Shown here: in pieces, positions 27,933 through 35,544 of the stretch | Position numbering within the stretch: the first letter of the stretch is position 1 | Layout: each line of letters begins with the position of its first letter | Source of the DNA: an uncultured Pelagibacteraceae bacterium | Lineage (GTDB): Bacteria; Pseudomonadota; Alphaproteobacteria; Pelagibacterales; Pelagibacteraceae | Direction: 5' to 3' | NCBI GenBank assembly: GCA_902560245.1 | Contig: CACELK010000014.1 | Span: forward strand, 1-37,579 | Length of the DNA stretch: 37,579 nt | The notes under the pieces: model-generated | Database searches by the model: none | What the model saw: the letters and a program-made list of their open reading frames with translations, nothing else | What the model was told of the DNA's origin: nothing | Made by a program: the position numbers and the translations under genes

Positions 27933-29681
27933 ATGCTTAAATCTGATGATCTAATAAATAAGGTAAAATCATATAATAAATTTCTAAATCCAGAAACTTT
28001 GAGCAAGGCCTATGATTTTGCTTTAAAGGCACATAAAACTCAAAAACGTGACGAAGGTGTGCCTTATATTATTCATCCAATTGCTGTCGCAAATATATTA
28101 ACAGATTTAAAATTAGATAGTGCTACTATAGCCACTGGTTTATTGCACGATACAATTGAGGATACGCATGCAACATACGAAACAATAAAAGGTGAATTTG
28201 GTCAAGAAGTCGCTGATTTAGTTGATGGTGTTACAAAAATTTCTGTTTATGAAAATCAAGCATCAACTAATTCCAAAGCGGAAAATTTTAGAAAATTAAT
28301 TTTGGCTACTTCAAAAGATATTCGAGTTCTTCTTGTGAAATTGGCAGATAGATTACATAATATGAGAACTATTAAATTTGTAAAAGATAAAAATAAACAA
28401 ATTAGAAAAGCAAAAGAAACAATGGAAATTTATGCTCCTTTAGCTGACAGGATGGGCATGCATAGAATACGAGATGAGCTAGAAGACCTATCGTTCCAAG
28501 TATTAAATAAAGATGCAAGAGAATTAATTAAAAAAAGATTAGATGAGATAAAAGACGATAAAGTTAATTCATTCAACTCTATTTCTTTTCAATTTAGCGA
28601 TTTGCTCAATCAGCATGAACTTAATGCTCAAATAATTGGCAGAGAAAAAACCCCTTTCTCTATATGGAGAAAAGTTCAAAAAAAAAGAGTATCTCTTGAA
28701 CAAATAACAGATATTATTGGTTTTAGAATAATTTTAGAAGATATAGAAGATTGTTATAAAGCACTTGGTATATTTCATAGAGAGTACAATTGTATACCTG
28801 GTAAATTTAAAGATTATATATCATCACCAAAAATTAATAAGTACCAATCATTGCACACCGCGATTATTGGTCCAAATAAACGACCAATTGAAATTCAAAT
28901 AAGAACTCAGCCTATGCACGATTTTGCTGAACGTGGTATAGCATCACATTGGAAATATAAATCGTCGGAAAAGTTTAATTCGCTCACATGGAAAGAATAT
29001 GATTGGTTAAAGGATTTGGTTGATATTATGGATAGAAATCAAAATCCAGAACACTATTTTGAGTATACTAAACTTCAAATGTTTCAAGAAAATACTTTTT
29101 GTTTTACACCCAAAGGTTCTGTCATTAAACTTCCTAAAGACTCAACACCAATAGATTTTGCATATGCTGTACATACTAAAATAGGAGATACAGCAATTGG
29201 ATGTGAAATAAATGGTAAAGAAAGCGACTTGCAAAGCATTCTAAGAAACGGAGATATTGTGAATGTTGTAACGTCAAAAAATAAATCACCATCATTACAC
29301 TGGTTACACCTAACAAAAACAGGTAAAGCTAGAGCAGCAATAAGAAAATACTGGTATGCAAAAGACTCAATTAAGTCAAACGATAGAATAAAAAAATATA
29401 ATACTACTTTATGGATATCATTACCAGATAAACCAGGTAAATTAGGTGAAGTATCAACACTTGTTGGTACTCATAAATTAAACATTTCTAGCGTTGAAAT
29501 GAAAGAAAAAACCAAAGATCACATTAATTTCAGATTTAATTTAACCATAAACGATTTGAAAAACTTTACAAATTTTATTAGTGAGTTAAAACAAAAACAA
29601 ATTAAATTTAAAATCATAAGACACGAAAATAAAAAAAATGCCTTCACACAGAAAATCTTTAAGTATTTTAAGAAAAACTAA
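27933..29681 (+). CDS. spoT: RelA/SpoT homologue (ppGpp synthetase/hydrolase), short form
   Basis: It makes and degrades the alarmone (p)ppGpp. The HD hydrolase domain looks intact: H48 in YIIHPIAVANIL, H72-D73 and E76-D77 in LLHDTIEDT, then KLADRLHNMRT. The synthetase domain has SIWRKVQKKRVSLEQITDIIGFRI and GKFKDYISSPKINKYQSLHT. A TGS domain follows (FCFTPKGSVIKLPKDS ... about 382-445), and an ACT-like domain (TLWISLPDKPGKLGEVSTL) from about 487. At 582 residues it is 120-160 shorter than usual Rsh proteins. The helical and zinc-finger/RIS stretch between TGS and ACT is missing. The frame is uninterrupted, so this is not a visible frameshift. Confidence 0.93.
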   Translation: MLKSDDLINKVKSYNKFLNPETLSKAYDFALKAHKTQKRDEGVPYIIHPIAVANILTDLKLDSATIATGLLHDTIEDTHATYETIKGEFGQEVADLVDGVTKISVYENQASTNSKAENFRKLILATSKDIRVLLVKLADRLHNMRTIKFVKDKNKQIRKAKETMEIYAPLADRMGMHRIRDELEDLSFQVLNKDARELIKKRLDEIKDDKVNSFNSISFQFSDLLNQHELNAQIIGREKTPFSIWRKVQKKRVSLEQITDIIGFRIILEDIEDCYKALGIFHREYNCIPGKFKDYISSPKINKYQSLHTAIIGPNKRPIEIQIRTQPMHDFAERGIASHWKYKSSEKFNSLTWKEYDWLKDLVDIMDRNQNPEHYFEYTKLQMFQENTFCFTPKGSVIKLPKDSTPIDFAYAVHTKIGDTAIGCEINGKESDLQSILRNGDIVNVVTSKNKSPSLHWLHLTKTGKARAAIRKYWYAKDSIKSNDRIKKYNTTLWISLPDKPGKLGEVSTLVGTHKLNISSVEMKEKTKDHINFRFNLTINDLKNFTNFISELKQKQIKFKIIRHENKKNAFTQKIFKYFKKN

Positions 29682-30228
29682 CGCTCTTTTAGATGGACAT
29701 TTTGTTTTATCATCAGGTCTTCATTCATCTCAATATGTGCAATGTGCAAAACTTTTAAGTTTTCCACATTTAGCTAGCTCTATTTGTCTTTCATTATCAA
29801 AAAAAATTAAAAAAAATTTTAAAAAAATAGATTTAATTTTATCACCTGCATTGGGTGGCATTATAATTGGATATGAAATAGGTAGATTGCTTAAAAAAGA
29901 AACTATATTTTGTGAAAGGGTAGATGGAAAATTTACTTTAAGACGTGGTTTTAAAATTAAAAAAAATATGAAAGTTTTAATTTTAGAAGATGTTATTACT
30001 ACTGGCAAATCAAGCATAGAGTGCTCAAAATTAATTTCTAAATCAAGGGCTAAATTAATTGGTTACGCTTGTTTAATCGATAGATCTAGCAAGAAAAATA
30101 TAAAAATTAAAAAAAAAAAAATTATATCTCATATTAAAATTCATGTTCCAACCTATAATAAAAAAAATATTCCAGATTTCTTAAAAAAAATACCAATTTC
30201 TTCACCTGGAAGCAGACGGATTAAATGA
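29638..30228 (+). CDS. pyrE: Orotate phosphoribosyltransferase
   Basis: It converts orotate and PRPP to OMP in pyrimidine synthesis. The 196 residues show ALLDGHFVLSSGLHSSQYVQC near the N terminus, SPALGGIIIGYEIGR, and the PRPP-binding motif VLILEDVITTGKSS. The only usable start in frame is ATG 29638, which overlaps the rsh gene by 44 bp, the longest same-strand overlap here. A 13-A run at 30109-30121 encodes lysines in a basic stretch near residue 160. pdxJ starts in its stop codon (ATGA). Confidence 0.94.
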   Translation: MPSHRKSLSILRKTNALLDGHFVLSSGLHSSQYVQCAKLLSFPHLASSICLSLSKKIKKNFKKIDLILSPALGGIIIGYEIGRLLKKETIFCERVDGKFTLRRGFKIKKNMKVLILEDVITTGKSSIECSKLISKSRAKLIGYACLIDRSSKKNIKIKKKKIISHIKIHVPTYNKKNIPDFLKKIPISSPGSRRIK

Positions 30229-30944
30229 AAAAATTAGGAATTAATGTTGATCACGTTGCAACAATCAGAAATGCTAGAGGTGGGAAGCATCCTGATCCTT
30301 ACTTAGCTGCTATTCAGGCTATAAATTATGGTGCAGATTCTATTACAATACATTTAAGAGAAGACAGACGTCATATTAATGATCATGATGTTAAGAAAAT
30401 ATGTAAAGATAAAAAAATCATAGTTAATCTTGAAATGGCAGCAAATTATGAAATGTTAAAAATTGCACTTAAAAATAAACCTAATTTTGTGTGTATTGTT
30501 CCCGAAAAAAGAAAAGAAGTAACAACAGAAGGGGGTCTTAACCTAAAAAAAAATTTAACTAAATTAAAAAAAATAATCTCAAAATTGAATAAAGCAAATA
30601 TTAGAACAAGTCTTTTTATTAATCCAAATATTAATGATGTAAAACTTTCAAAAATACTAAATGCAAAATGTGTGGAAATACATACTGGAAAATTATCTGA
30701 TTTAATTAAGATTAAAAAAGAATTTAAAAAAGAATTTAATAAAATAGCAAAATGTTCGATTTACGCAAAAAAGATTGGATTACAAGTACATGCTGGTCAT
30801 GGTTTGGACTATAAAAGTACTAAATTACTTAATACTATTAAGTCAATCAAAGAATTTAACATAGGACATTTTATAATAGGAGATTCTATTTTTTATGGTT
30901 TAAAAAATGTAATTCAAAAGTTTAAAAAAATTCTTAAAAATTAA
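30225..30944 (+). CDS. pdxJ: Pyridoxine 5'-phosphate synthase
   Basis: It makes pyridoxine 5'-phosphate from 1-deoxyxylulose-5-phosphate and 3-amino-2-oxopropyl phosphate. The 239-residue barrel has the hallmark GINVDHVATIRNARGGKHPDP, ITIHLREDRRHINDHDV and NLEMA. VCIVPEKRKEVTTEGGL, VEIHTGKL, VHAGHGLDY and IGHFIIGDSIFYGL complete the family pattern. It overlaps pyrE by 4 bp and acpS follows after 2 bp; pdxJ-acpS-lepB-rnc is a conserved proteobacterial order. Confidence 0.97.
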   Translation: MKKLGINVDHVATIRNARGGKHPDPYLAAIQAINYGADSITIHLREDRRHINDHDVKKICKDKKIIVNLEMAANYEMLKIALKNKPNFVCIVPEKRKEVTTEGGLNLKKNLTKLKKIISKLNKANIRTSLFINPNINDVKLSKILNAKCVEIHTGKLSDLIKIKKEFKKEFNKIAKCSIYAKKIGLQVHAGHGLDYKSTKLLNTIKSIKEFNIGHFIIGDSIFYGLKNVIQKFKKILKN

Positions 30945-30946
30945 AT

Positions 30947-31330
30947 ATGAATTTATTTGGTATAGGTGTTGATATTGTTGACAATAGTCGATTTAAAAAA
31001 TTGATTAAAAAAAAATATATTTTAGAAAGATTATTTTCGAATTATGAAATTTTAAAATCAAAAAAAATAAAAAATAAAACCTTGTATTTTGCTAAAAGAT
31101 TTGCTTCAAAAGAAGCTTTTTCAAAATCATTAGGCACTGGAATTAGAAATAATCTTAACTTTAGAGATATAGTTATTAAAAACGATAAATCAGGTAAACC
31201 CTTTTTTTTTATTTCTAAAAAAGTAAAATATTTAATTAAAAAAAAATTTAAAACTAATAATTTTAATTTTTTATTATCAGTTTCTGATGAAAAAAATTAT
31301 TCTATTGCATTTGTTATATTTCAAAAATGA
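30947..31330 (+). CDS. acpS: Holo-[acyl-carrier-protein] synthase
   Basis: It transfers 4'-phosphopantetheine from CoA to acyl carrier protein. The 127 residues show GIGVDIV with D9 and RFASKEAFSKSLGTG with E56, the two Mg-binding acidic positions of the AcpS family. Length is normal. It overlaps lepB by 4 bp (ATGA). It depends on CoA, whose pantothenate precursor is made by PanC in the same window. Confidence 0.95.
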   Translation: MNLFGIGVDIVDNSRFKKLIKKKYILERLFSNYEILKSKKIKNKTLYFAKRFASKEAFSKSLGTGIRNNLNFRDIVIKNDKSGKPFFFISKKVKYLIKKKFKTNNFNFLLSVSDEKNYSIAFVIFQK

Positions 31331-32067
31331 TTAAACCAAATAAAAATTTTTTTATAGATAATATTAAAACACTTTTATATGCTCTAATTATAGCCATCAT
31401 AATTAGATCACTTTTTATACAACCTTTTTATATTCCTTCATCATCTATGGAGCCTAACCTTTTGGTAGGCGATCGAATATTTGTCACTAAATACACTTAT
31501 GGTTATAGCAAACACTCATTTCCTTTTAGCCCACCCATTTTTAAAAATAGGTTATTAAAGAAAAATCCAGAACGTGGTGATGTTGTTGTTTTTAAAACTC
31601 CAACTGACAATAGAACAGATTATATTAAAAGACTTATTGGTATTCCAGGTGATAGTATTCAGTTTATTGATGGAGAACTTTATTTGAATAATAACCAAAT
31701 TTTAAAAAGCATTATTTCAAAAAGTGAGCAGGTTTTTTGTTCTAATAAAAAATTTATAACATATAAATTTGAAGAAAAATTACCAAATAATAAAAAATAC
31801 ATAGCTGTTTACAATAAACAGTTTACTTTTCAAAATTCAGATAAATTTATTATTCCAGATAAACATTATTTTTTTTTAGGTGATAATAGAGACTGTTCAA
31901 AAGATAGTCGTTTTTTATCCAGCGTTGGATATGTGCATGAAAATAACTTAGTAGGAAAAGCACAATTTATTTTTTTTTCATCAGATTATAGAGTCGGGCG
32001 TTTCTTAGAATTTTGGAAATGGCACAAATCTGTAAGATATGACCGTTTTTTTAAAATAATTAAATAA
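31327..32067 (+). CDS. lepB: Signal peptidase I
   Basis: It cleaves signal peptides of exported proteins on the outer face of the inner membrane. The 246 residues have one N-terminal membrane helix (about 13-32). The catalytic serine is S40 in FYIPSSSMEPNLLVGDRIFV. RGDVVVFKTP follows, then the general-base lysine K101 in DYIKRLIGIPGDS, and a late GDNRDCSKDSRFLSSVGYV block. It is of the single-anchor type common in alphaproteobacteria. It joins rnc through a 1-bp TAATG overlap. Confidence 0.96.
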   Translation: MIKPNKNFFIDNIKTLLYALIIAIIIRSLFIQPFYIPSSSMEPNLLVGDRIFVTKYTYGYSKHSFPFSPPIFKNRLLKKNPERGDVVVFKTPTDNRTDYIKRLIGIPGDSIQFIDGELYLNNNQILKSIISKSEQVFCSNKKFITYKFEEKLPNNKKYIAVYNKQFTFQNSDKFIIPDKHYFFLGDNRDCSKDSRFLSSVGYVHENNLVGKAQFIFFSSDYRVGRFLEFWKWHKSVRYDRFFKIIK

Positions 32068-32732
32068 TGATAAATGATTTAAATAAATTAGAAAAGAATA
32101 TTGATATAAAATTTAAAAATAGAAACATTTTGAAAAAATGTTTAACGCATAAAAGTTATGACTCTAAAAACAGTAATGAAAAACTGGAATTTTTAGGAGA
32201 TAGGGTTTTAGGATTAATAATTACAAAAATTCTTCTTGAAAATTACCCAAATGATAAAGAGGGATCACTTGATAAGAAACTAGCATCTTTGGTAAACAAA
32301 AAAAAATGTTTGGAGGTAGCTCGTTCGATAAATTTAGATAAGTTTATATTAGTTGGAAATTCAAAAAAAAAAATCAAAATTGAAGATAAAATCATATCTG
32401 ATTGTTGTGAGTCTCTTATTGGAGCAGTTTATTTGGAAAAAGGTATCAATTTTACTGAAAAGTTTATTTTGAAACTTTGGGACAAACATATTAAGTCAAG
32501 TGATGAAACCTTTGTAGATTCTAAAACTAAATTACAGGAATACTCTTTAAAAAATTTTAAATGTTTGCCAATTTATAAGCTTTTGAGCAGTACTGGCCCA
32601 AAACATAAACCAACATTTAAAATTGCTGTAAGATTAAAAAATTCAAAATTTATTCAAGCAAATGGTTCATCTAAAAAAGAAGCTGAACAAAATGCTGCAA
32701 ATATTTTTTTAAGAAACCTAAATATAAAATGA
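32067..32732 (+). CDS. rnc: Ribonuclease III
   Basis: It cuts double-stranded RNA, including rRNA precursors. The 221 residues contain the signature NEKLEFLGDRVLGL with E41 and D45, the second metal-site pair D112 and E115 in SDCCESLIGAVYLEKG, and a C-terminal dsRNA-binding domain (KTKLQEYSLKNF ... GSSKKEAEQNAANIFLRNL). It overlaps recO by 4 bp. In many proteobacteria era lies between rnc and recO; here it does not. An A11 run lies at 32363-32373. Confidence 0.96.
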   Translation: MINDLNKLEKNIDIKFKNRNILKKCLTHKSYDSKNSNEKLEFLGDRVLGLIITKILLENYPNDKEGSLDKKLASLVNKKKCLEVARSINLDKFILVGNSKKKIKIEDKIISDCCESLIGAVYLEKGINFTEKFILKLWDKHIKSSDETFVDSKTKLQEYSLKNFKCLPIYKLLSSTGPKHKPTFKIAVRLKNSKFIQANGSSKKEAEQNAANIFLRNLNIK

Positions 32733-33406
32733 GCTGGATTGACGAAGGGTATCTAATTTCAAAAACCAAATATAATGAAAATTCTATCATAGCTGAATTT
32801 TTTACTAATTTTCACGGAAAGTGTTCTGGTATAATTTTTGGTGGCTCATCAAGAAAGATTAAAAACTATCTGCAAATAGGTAATAAGTTTCATCTTAATT
32901 GTAATAATAAAATTGAAGGCAGGATAAATACATTTAAAGTTGAAATATTAAAACCAATTTCACCCAATTTTTTTGACAATAAAAATAAATTAATGTGCAT
33001 TTCATCTGTTATGAGCTTAGTAAAAATTTTAACTGTTGAAGCTCAAGAGAATAAAAAAGTTTATAAAGATATTGAAAGTTTTCTGAATAATCTTGATGAT
33101 ATCTATTGGCTTAATAAATATATATTTTGGGAGTTAAATTTATTAAAACATCTTGGTTATGACCTCGATATTGAAAATATTGTTTCATTTGAGATTATTA
33201 ATAATAAAAAAAAATATTTTGTTAAATCAAATTCAACAATTAAATATGTTCCAAATTTTTTGGTTGAGAAAAATAATGTAACTGATCAAAAGAGTTTAAT
33301 ATTAGGTCTTAAAATAATTACAGATTATTTAAACAAAAGTGTTTTAAGCATCAATAATATTTCACATCCTTTAGCTAGAATTAACTTTATTAACTCTTTA
33401 GATTAA
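32729..33406 (+). CDS. recO: DNA repair protein RecO
   Basis: RecO helps load RecA on single-stranded DNA in the RecFOR pathway. The 225 residues start WIDEGYLISKTKYNENSIIAEFFT, the usual OB-fold opening, followed by HGKCSGIIFGGSSRK and YLQIGNKFHLN. The helical C-terminal part includes FWELNLLKHLGYDLDIE, typical of RecO. No zinc-finger cysteines are seen. The family is weakly conserved, so placement after rnc adds support. It ends 6 bp before the convergent hemB. Confidence 0.9.
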   Translation: MSWIDEGYLISKTKYNENSIIAEFFTNFHGKCSGIIFGGSSRKIKNYLQIGNKFHLNCNNKIEGRINTFKVEILKPISPNFFDNKNKLMCISSVMSLVKILTVEAQENKKVYKDIESFLNNLDDIYWLNKYIFWELNLLKHLGYDLDIENIVSFEIINNKKKYFVKSNSTIKYVPNFLVEKNNVTDQKSLILGLKIITDYLNKSVLSINNISHPLARINFINSLD

Positions 33407-33412
33407 AATTAA

Positions 33413-34402
33413 TTATAAATTTTTTGCTATTTTATCTGCAAAATAGGTCACAATTGCAGAAGCACCAGCTCTTTTAAATCCAATTAATGATTCAAGTATG
33501 CTATTTTCGTTTATAAGTTTTTTATTTATACCATTTTTGATCAAACTATACTCGCCCGAAACTTGATATGCGAAAACTGGAATTTTAAAATTATCTTTAA
33601 TATTTCTAATTATATCCAAGTAGGGCATTCCTGGTTTAACCATGACTAAATCTGCACCTTCCTTTATATCTAAAGCAATTTCCCTTAATGCCTCTTGATT
33701 GTTACTAAAATCCATTTGATAAGTTTTTTTATCTCCCTTAAGTGATTTATTAGATCCTACAGCTTCTCTAAATGGTCCATAAAAACTTGAGGCATATTTA
33801 GCTGCGTAAGATAATATTTGAACATCTTGAAATTTATTTTTATCTAATGACTTTCTTATTTTTCCAATTCTACCATCCATCATATCTGATGGTGCTATCA
33901 CATCACAACCCATTTCAGCTTGGAGCAAAGATTGTTTTATTAAAATCTCTACTGTTTCATCATTTAAAATTTTACCTTTATATAATAATCCATCATGACC
34001 GTGAGATGTATATGGATCAAGTGCCACATCACACATTATACCAATATTATTTTTATATTTTTTTTTTATCAATCTAATAGCTTTACAAACTAAATTATTT
34101 TCATTTAACGCCTCAATACCTGTGCTGTTTTTTAATTTTGAATTTGTGTAAGGAAATAATGCTACCATTGGTATTTTACTTTTAACTGCTTTATCAAGTA
34201 TAGTTGGAATTTTATCTATGCTATACCTAAAAACATCTGGCATAGATTTAATTGATTCTACTTTGTTTTTACCGTCAATAATAAATATTGGTAATATTAG
34301 ATCATTCACTGATAAATTATTTTCCTGGACAAGTCTTCTAATCCAATCTCTTTTCCTATTCCTTCTAAGCCTTAAATTTGGATATTTTCCAGTGATAATC
34401 AT
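33413..34402 (-). CDS. hemB: Delta-aminolevulinic acid dehydratase (porphobilinogen synthase)
   Basis: It condenses two 5-aminolevulinate molecules to porphobilinogen for haem. Numbered from the ATG at 34402 (329 aa; a TTG two codons upstream is less likely), the active-site lysines are K202 (AAKYASSFYGPFREA) and K256 (LVMVKPGMPYLD). IAPSDMMDGRIGKIR is present. The metal segment reads GIMCDVALDPYTSHGHDG, with aspartates in place of the Cys cluster, so this is the Mg/K-dependent type rather than the zinc type. It is divergent from the dioxygenase-like gene. Confidence 0.96.
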   Translation of the reverse strand: MIITGKYPNLRLRRNRKRDWIRRLVQENNLSVNDLILPIFIIDGKNKVESIKSMPDVFRYSIDKIPTILDKAVKSKIPMVALFPYTNSKLKNSTGIEALNENNLVCKAIRLIKKKYKNNIGIMCDVALDPYTSHGHDGLLYKGKILNDETVEILIKQSLLQAEMGCDVIAPSDMMDGRIGKIRKSLDKNKFQDVQILSYAAKYASSFYGPFREAVGSNKSLKGDKKTYQMDFSNNQEALREIALDIKEGADLVMVKPGMPYLDIIRNIKDNFKIPVFAYQVSGEYSLIKNGINKKLINENSILESLIGFKRAGASAIVTYFADKIAKNL

Positions 34403-34440
34403 TCTCAATTATTTTTATATATGCGACAAAAGTTATATGT

Positions 34441-34448
34441 ATTATAAT
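34441..34448. promoter_or_regulatory. Symmetric ATTATAAT between hemB and the dioxygenase-like gene
   Basis: The 72-bp stretch between the two divergent ATGs holds ATTATAAT, the same self-complementary octamer as in the ruvX-gatC spacer. TATAAT on the plus strand is at 34443-34448, 26 nt before the downstream ATG. The minus-strand version is at 34446-34441, 38 nt before hemB. There is no clear -35 box on either side. It could be a shared -10 element, or chance in A/T-rich DNA. Confidence 0.3.
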
Positions 34449-34474
34449 TATAAATAAAGTATTTATTTAAGCAC

Positions 34475-35098
34475 ATGAACAATGTAACATCTATAAATAA
34501 AATAAAATCTAATAATCTTTTGGGCGATTTTCAAAAACAAGATATTCATTTTGATATAGATAAGCTTAAAAACGCATGTAATGAAGTTTTAAAAATTAAA
34601 GGTTTCGATACAAGTTTAGGCATTCCTCACTTTGCAGGTATATCACTGAACCAAATACCTGGAGACCCAGATTCAATAAAAGGAAGTAAAGTTAGAGGCG
34701 TATATTGGACAAAGCCTGACTCGACTGGTGTTGAAGTTTCTAGAGACGTTGAGATCGACGAAAATAAATATACTGAGTTTGTAAAAGATTTTCAACATAC
34801 ATACTTTAAAGAAGTTTATGATGAGTTATCAAAAAAATATAAATTAGGAAGAGTGAGATTGCTTTTAAAAGAGCCGAGATCAACATTAAGTTGGCACAGA
34901 GATCCAGAACCAAGATTACATATTCCCATCTATACAAATCCTGGAGCAATAATGGTAATAGATAAAGTTGCTCATCATATGCCTGCAGACGGATCAGTTT
35001 GGGTAACTAATAATTTAAAATATCATAATGCTTTTAATGGTGGTGAAGAAAATAGAGTTCATTTAGTAGCATGTGTTTTAGACTACAAATTCAACTAA
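34475..35098 (+). CDS. Putative Fe(II)/2-oxoglutarate-dependent oxygenase (aspartyl/asparaginyl beta-hydroxylase-like)
   Basis: I do not recognise a specific function. The 207 residues carry an apparent facial triad, H141-x-D143 in LSWHRDPEPRLHIPI and H184 in LKYHNAFNGG, with R194 (NRVHLVA) placed to bind 2-oxoglutarate. The region between these motifs (TNPGAIMVID) and the downstream ADGSVWVTNN fit a double-stranded beta-helix. The first 120 residues are unlike any family I know. Similar small oxygenases occur in marine phages and bacteria and act on proteins, small molecules or nucleic acids. It has its own 72-bp upstream spacer and is followed by rpiB, so it is probably expressed separately from hemB. 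Confidence 0.7.
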   Translation: MNNVTSINKIKSNNLLGDFQKQDIHFDIDKLKNACNEVLKIKGFDTSLGIPHFAGISLNQIPGDPDSIKGSKVRGVYWTKPDSTGVEVSRDVEIDENKYTEFVKDFQHTYFKEVYDELSKKYKLGRVRLLLKEPRSTLSWHRDPEPRLHIPIYTNPGAIMVIDKVAHHMPADGSVWVTNNLKYHNAFNGGEENRVHLVACVLDYKFN

Positions 35099-35117
35099 AA
35101 TTAGTTTATATTATTTG

Positions 35118-35543
35118 GTGTTGAAGAAAATTTTTATTGCATCAGATCATGCTGGTTACAGCTTAAAAAAGTACTTGGTTGGTAAATTTTCAAAAAAACT
35201 AAAAATAGTTGATTTAGGACCTAACAATGATAATTCAGTTGATTATCCAGACTTTGCAAAAAAATTATCGAAAGCAGTATCTATTAAAAAAGGAAGTTTT
35301 GGTATTCTTGTGTGTGGTTCAGGCATGGGAATGGCCATAACAGCGAATAAAATCAAAAATATAAGAGCCGCTTTATGTTTTAGTGTCAAAAATACCCAAT
35401 TATCCCGATTGCATAATAACGCAAATATCATTACATTAGGTAGTAGATTGATTGGTAAAAAAAAAGCATTCAATCTGGTAAAAATTTTCTTAAGTACGAA
35501 ATTTGAAGGTGGTAGGCACTTAAGGAGGATAAAGAAAATATAA
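35118..35543 (+). CDS. rpiB: Ribose-5-phosphate isomerase B (RpiB/LacAB family)
   Basis: It interconverts ribose-5-phosphate and ribulose-5-phosphate. The 141 residues show [16 protein letters not shown] at the start, [17 protein letters not shown], the active-site segment [17 protein letters not shown] and [14 protein letters not shown]. There is no ATG; TTG (35115), GTG (35118) and TTG (35121) are consecutive in frame and I took GTG. No ribosome-binding site is evident. It ends 1 bp before glyA. An RpiB in front of glyA is common in alphaproteobacteria. Confidence 0.92.
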   Translation: MLKKIFIASDHAGYSLKKYLVGKFSKKLKIVDLGPNNDNSVDYPDFAKKLSKAVSIKKGSFGILVCGSGMGMAITANKIKNIRAALCFSVKNTQLSRLHNNANIITLGSRLIGKKKAFNLVKIFLSTKFEGGRHLRRIKKI

Positions 35544-35544
35544 T

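Noticed and set aside
27933..29681. Frameshift explaining the short Rsh protein
   Set aside because: The frame is continuous through the ACT-like end, and pyrE follows immediately, so there is no leftover fragment of the missing domains.
34218..34457. 79-residue plus-strand frame across the hemB start and the spacer
   Set aside because: Mostly antisense to hemB and would cover the divergent promoter region; no recognisable protein features.
35522..35528. AAGGAGG as a confirmed glyA ribosome-binding site
   Set aside because: It is 16 nt from the ATG, beyond the usual spacing, and encodes part of the conserved RpiB C terminus; kept only as a remark.
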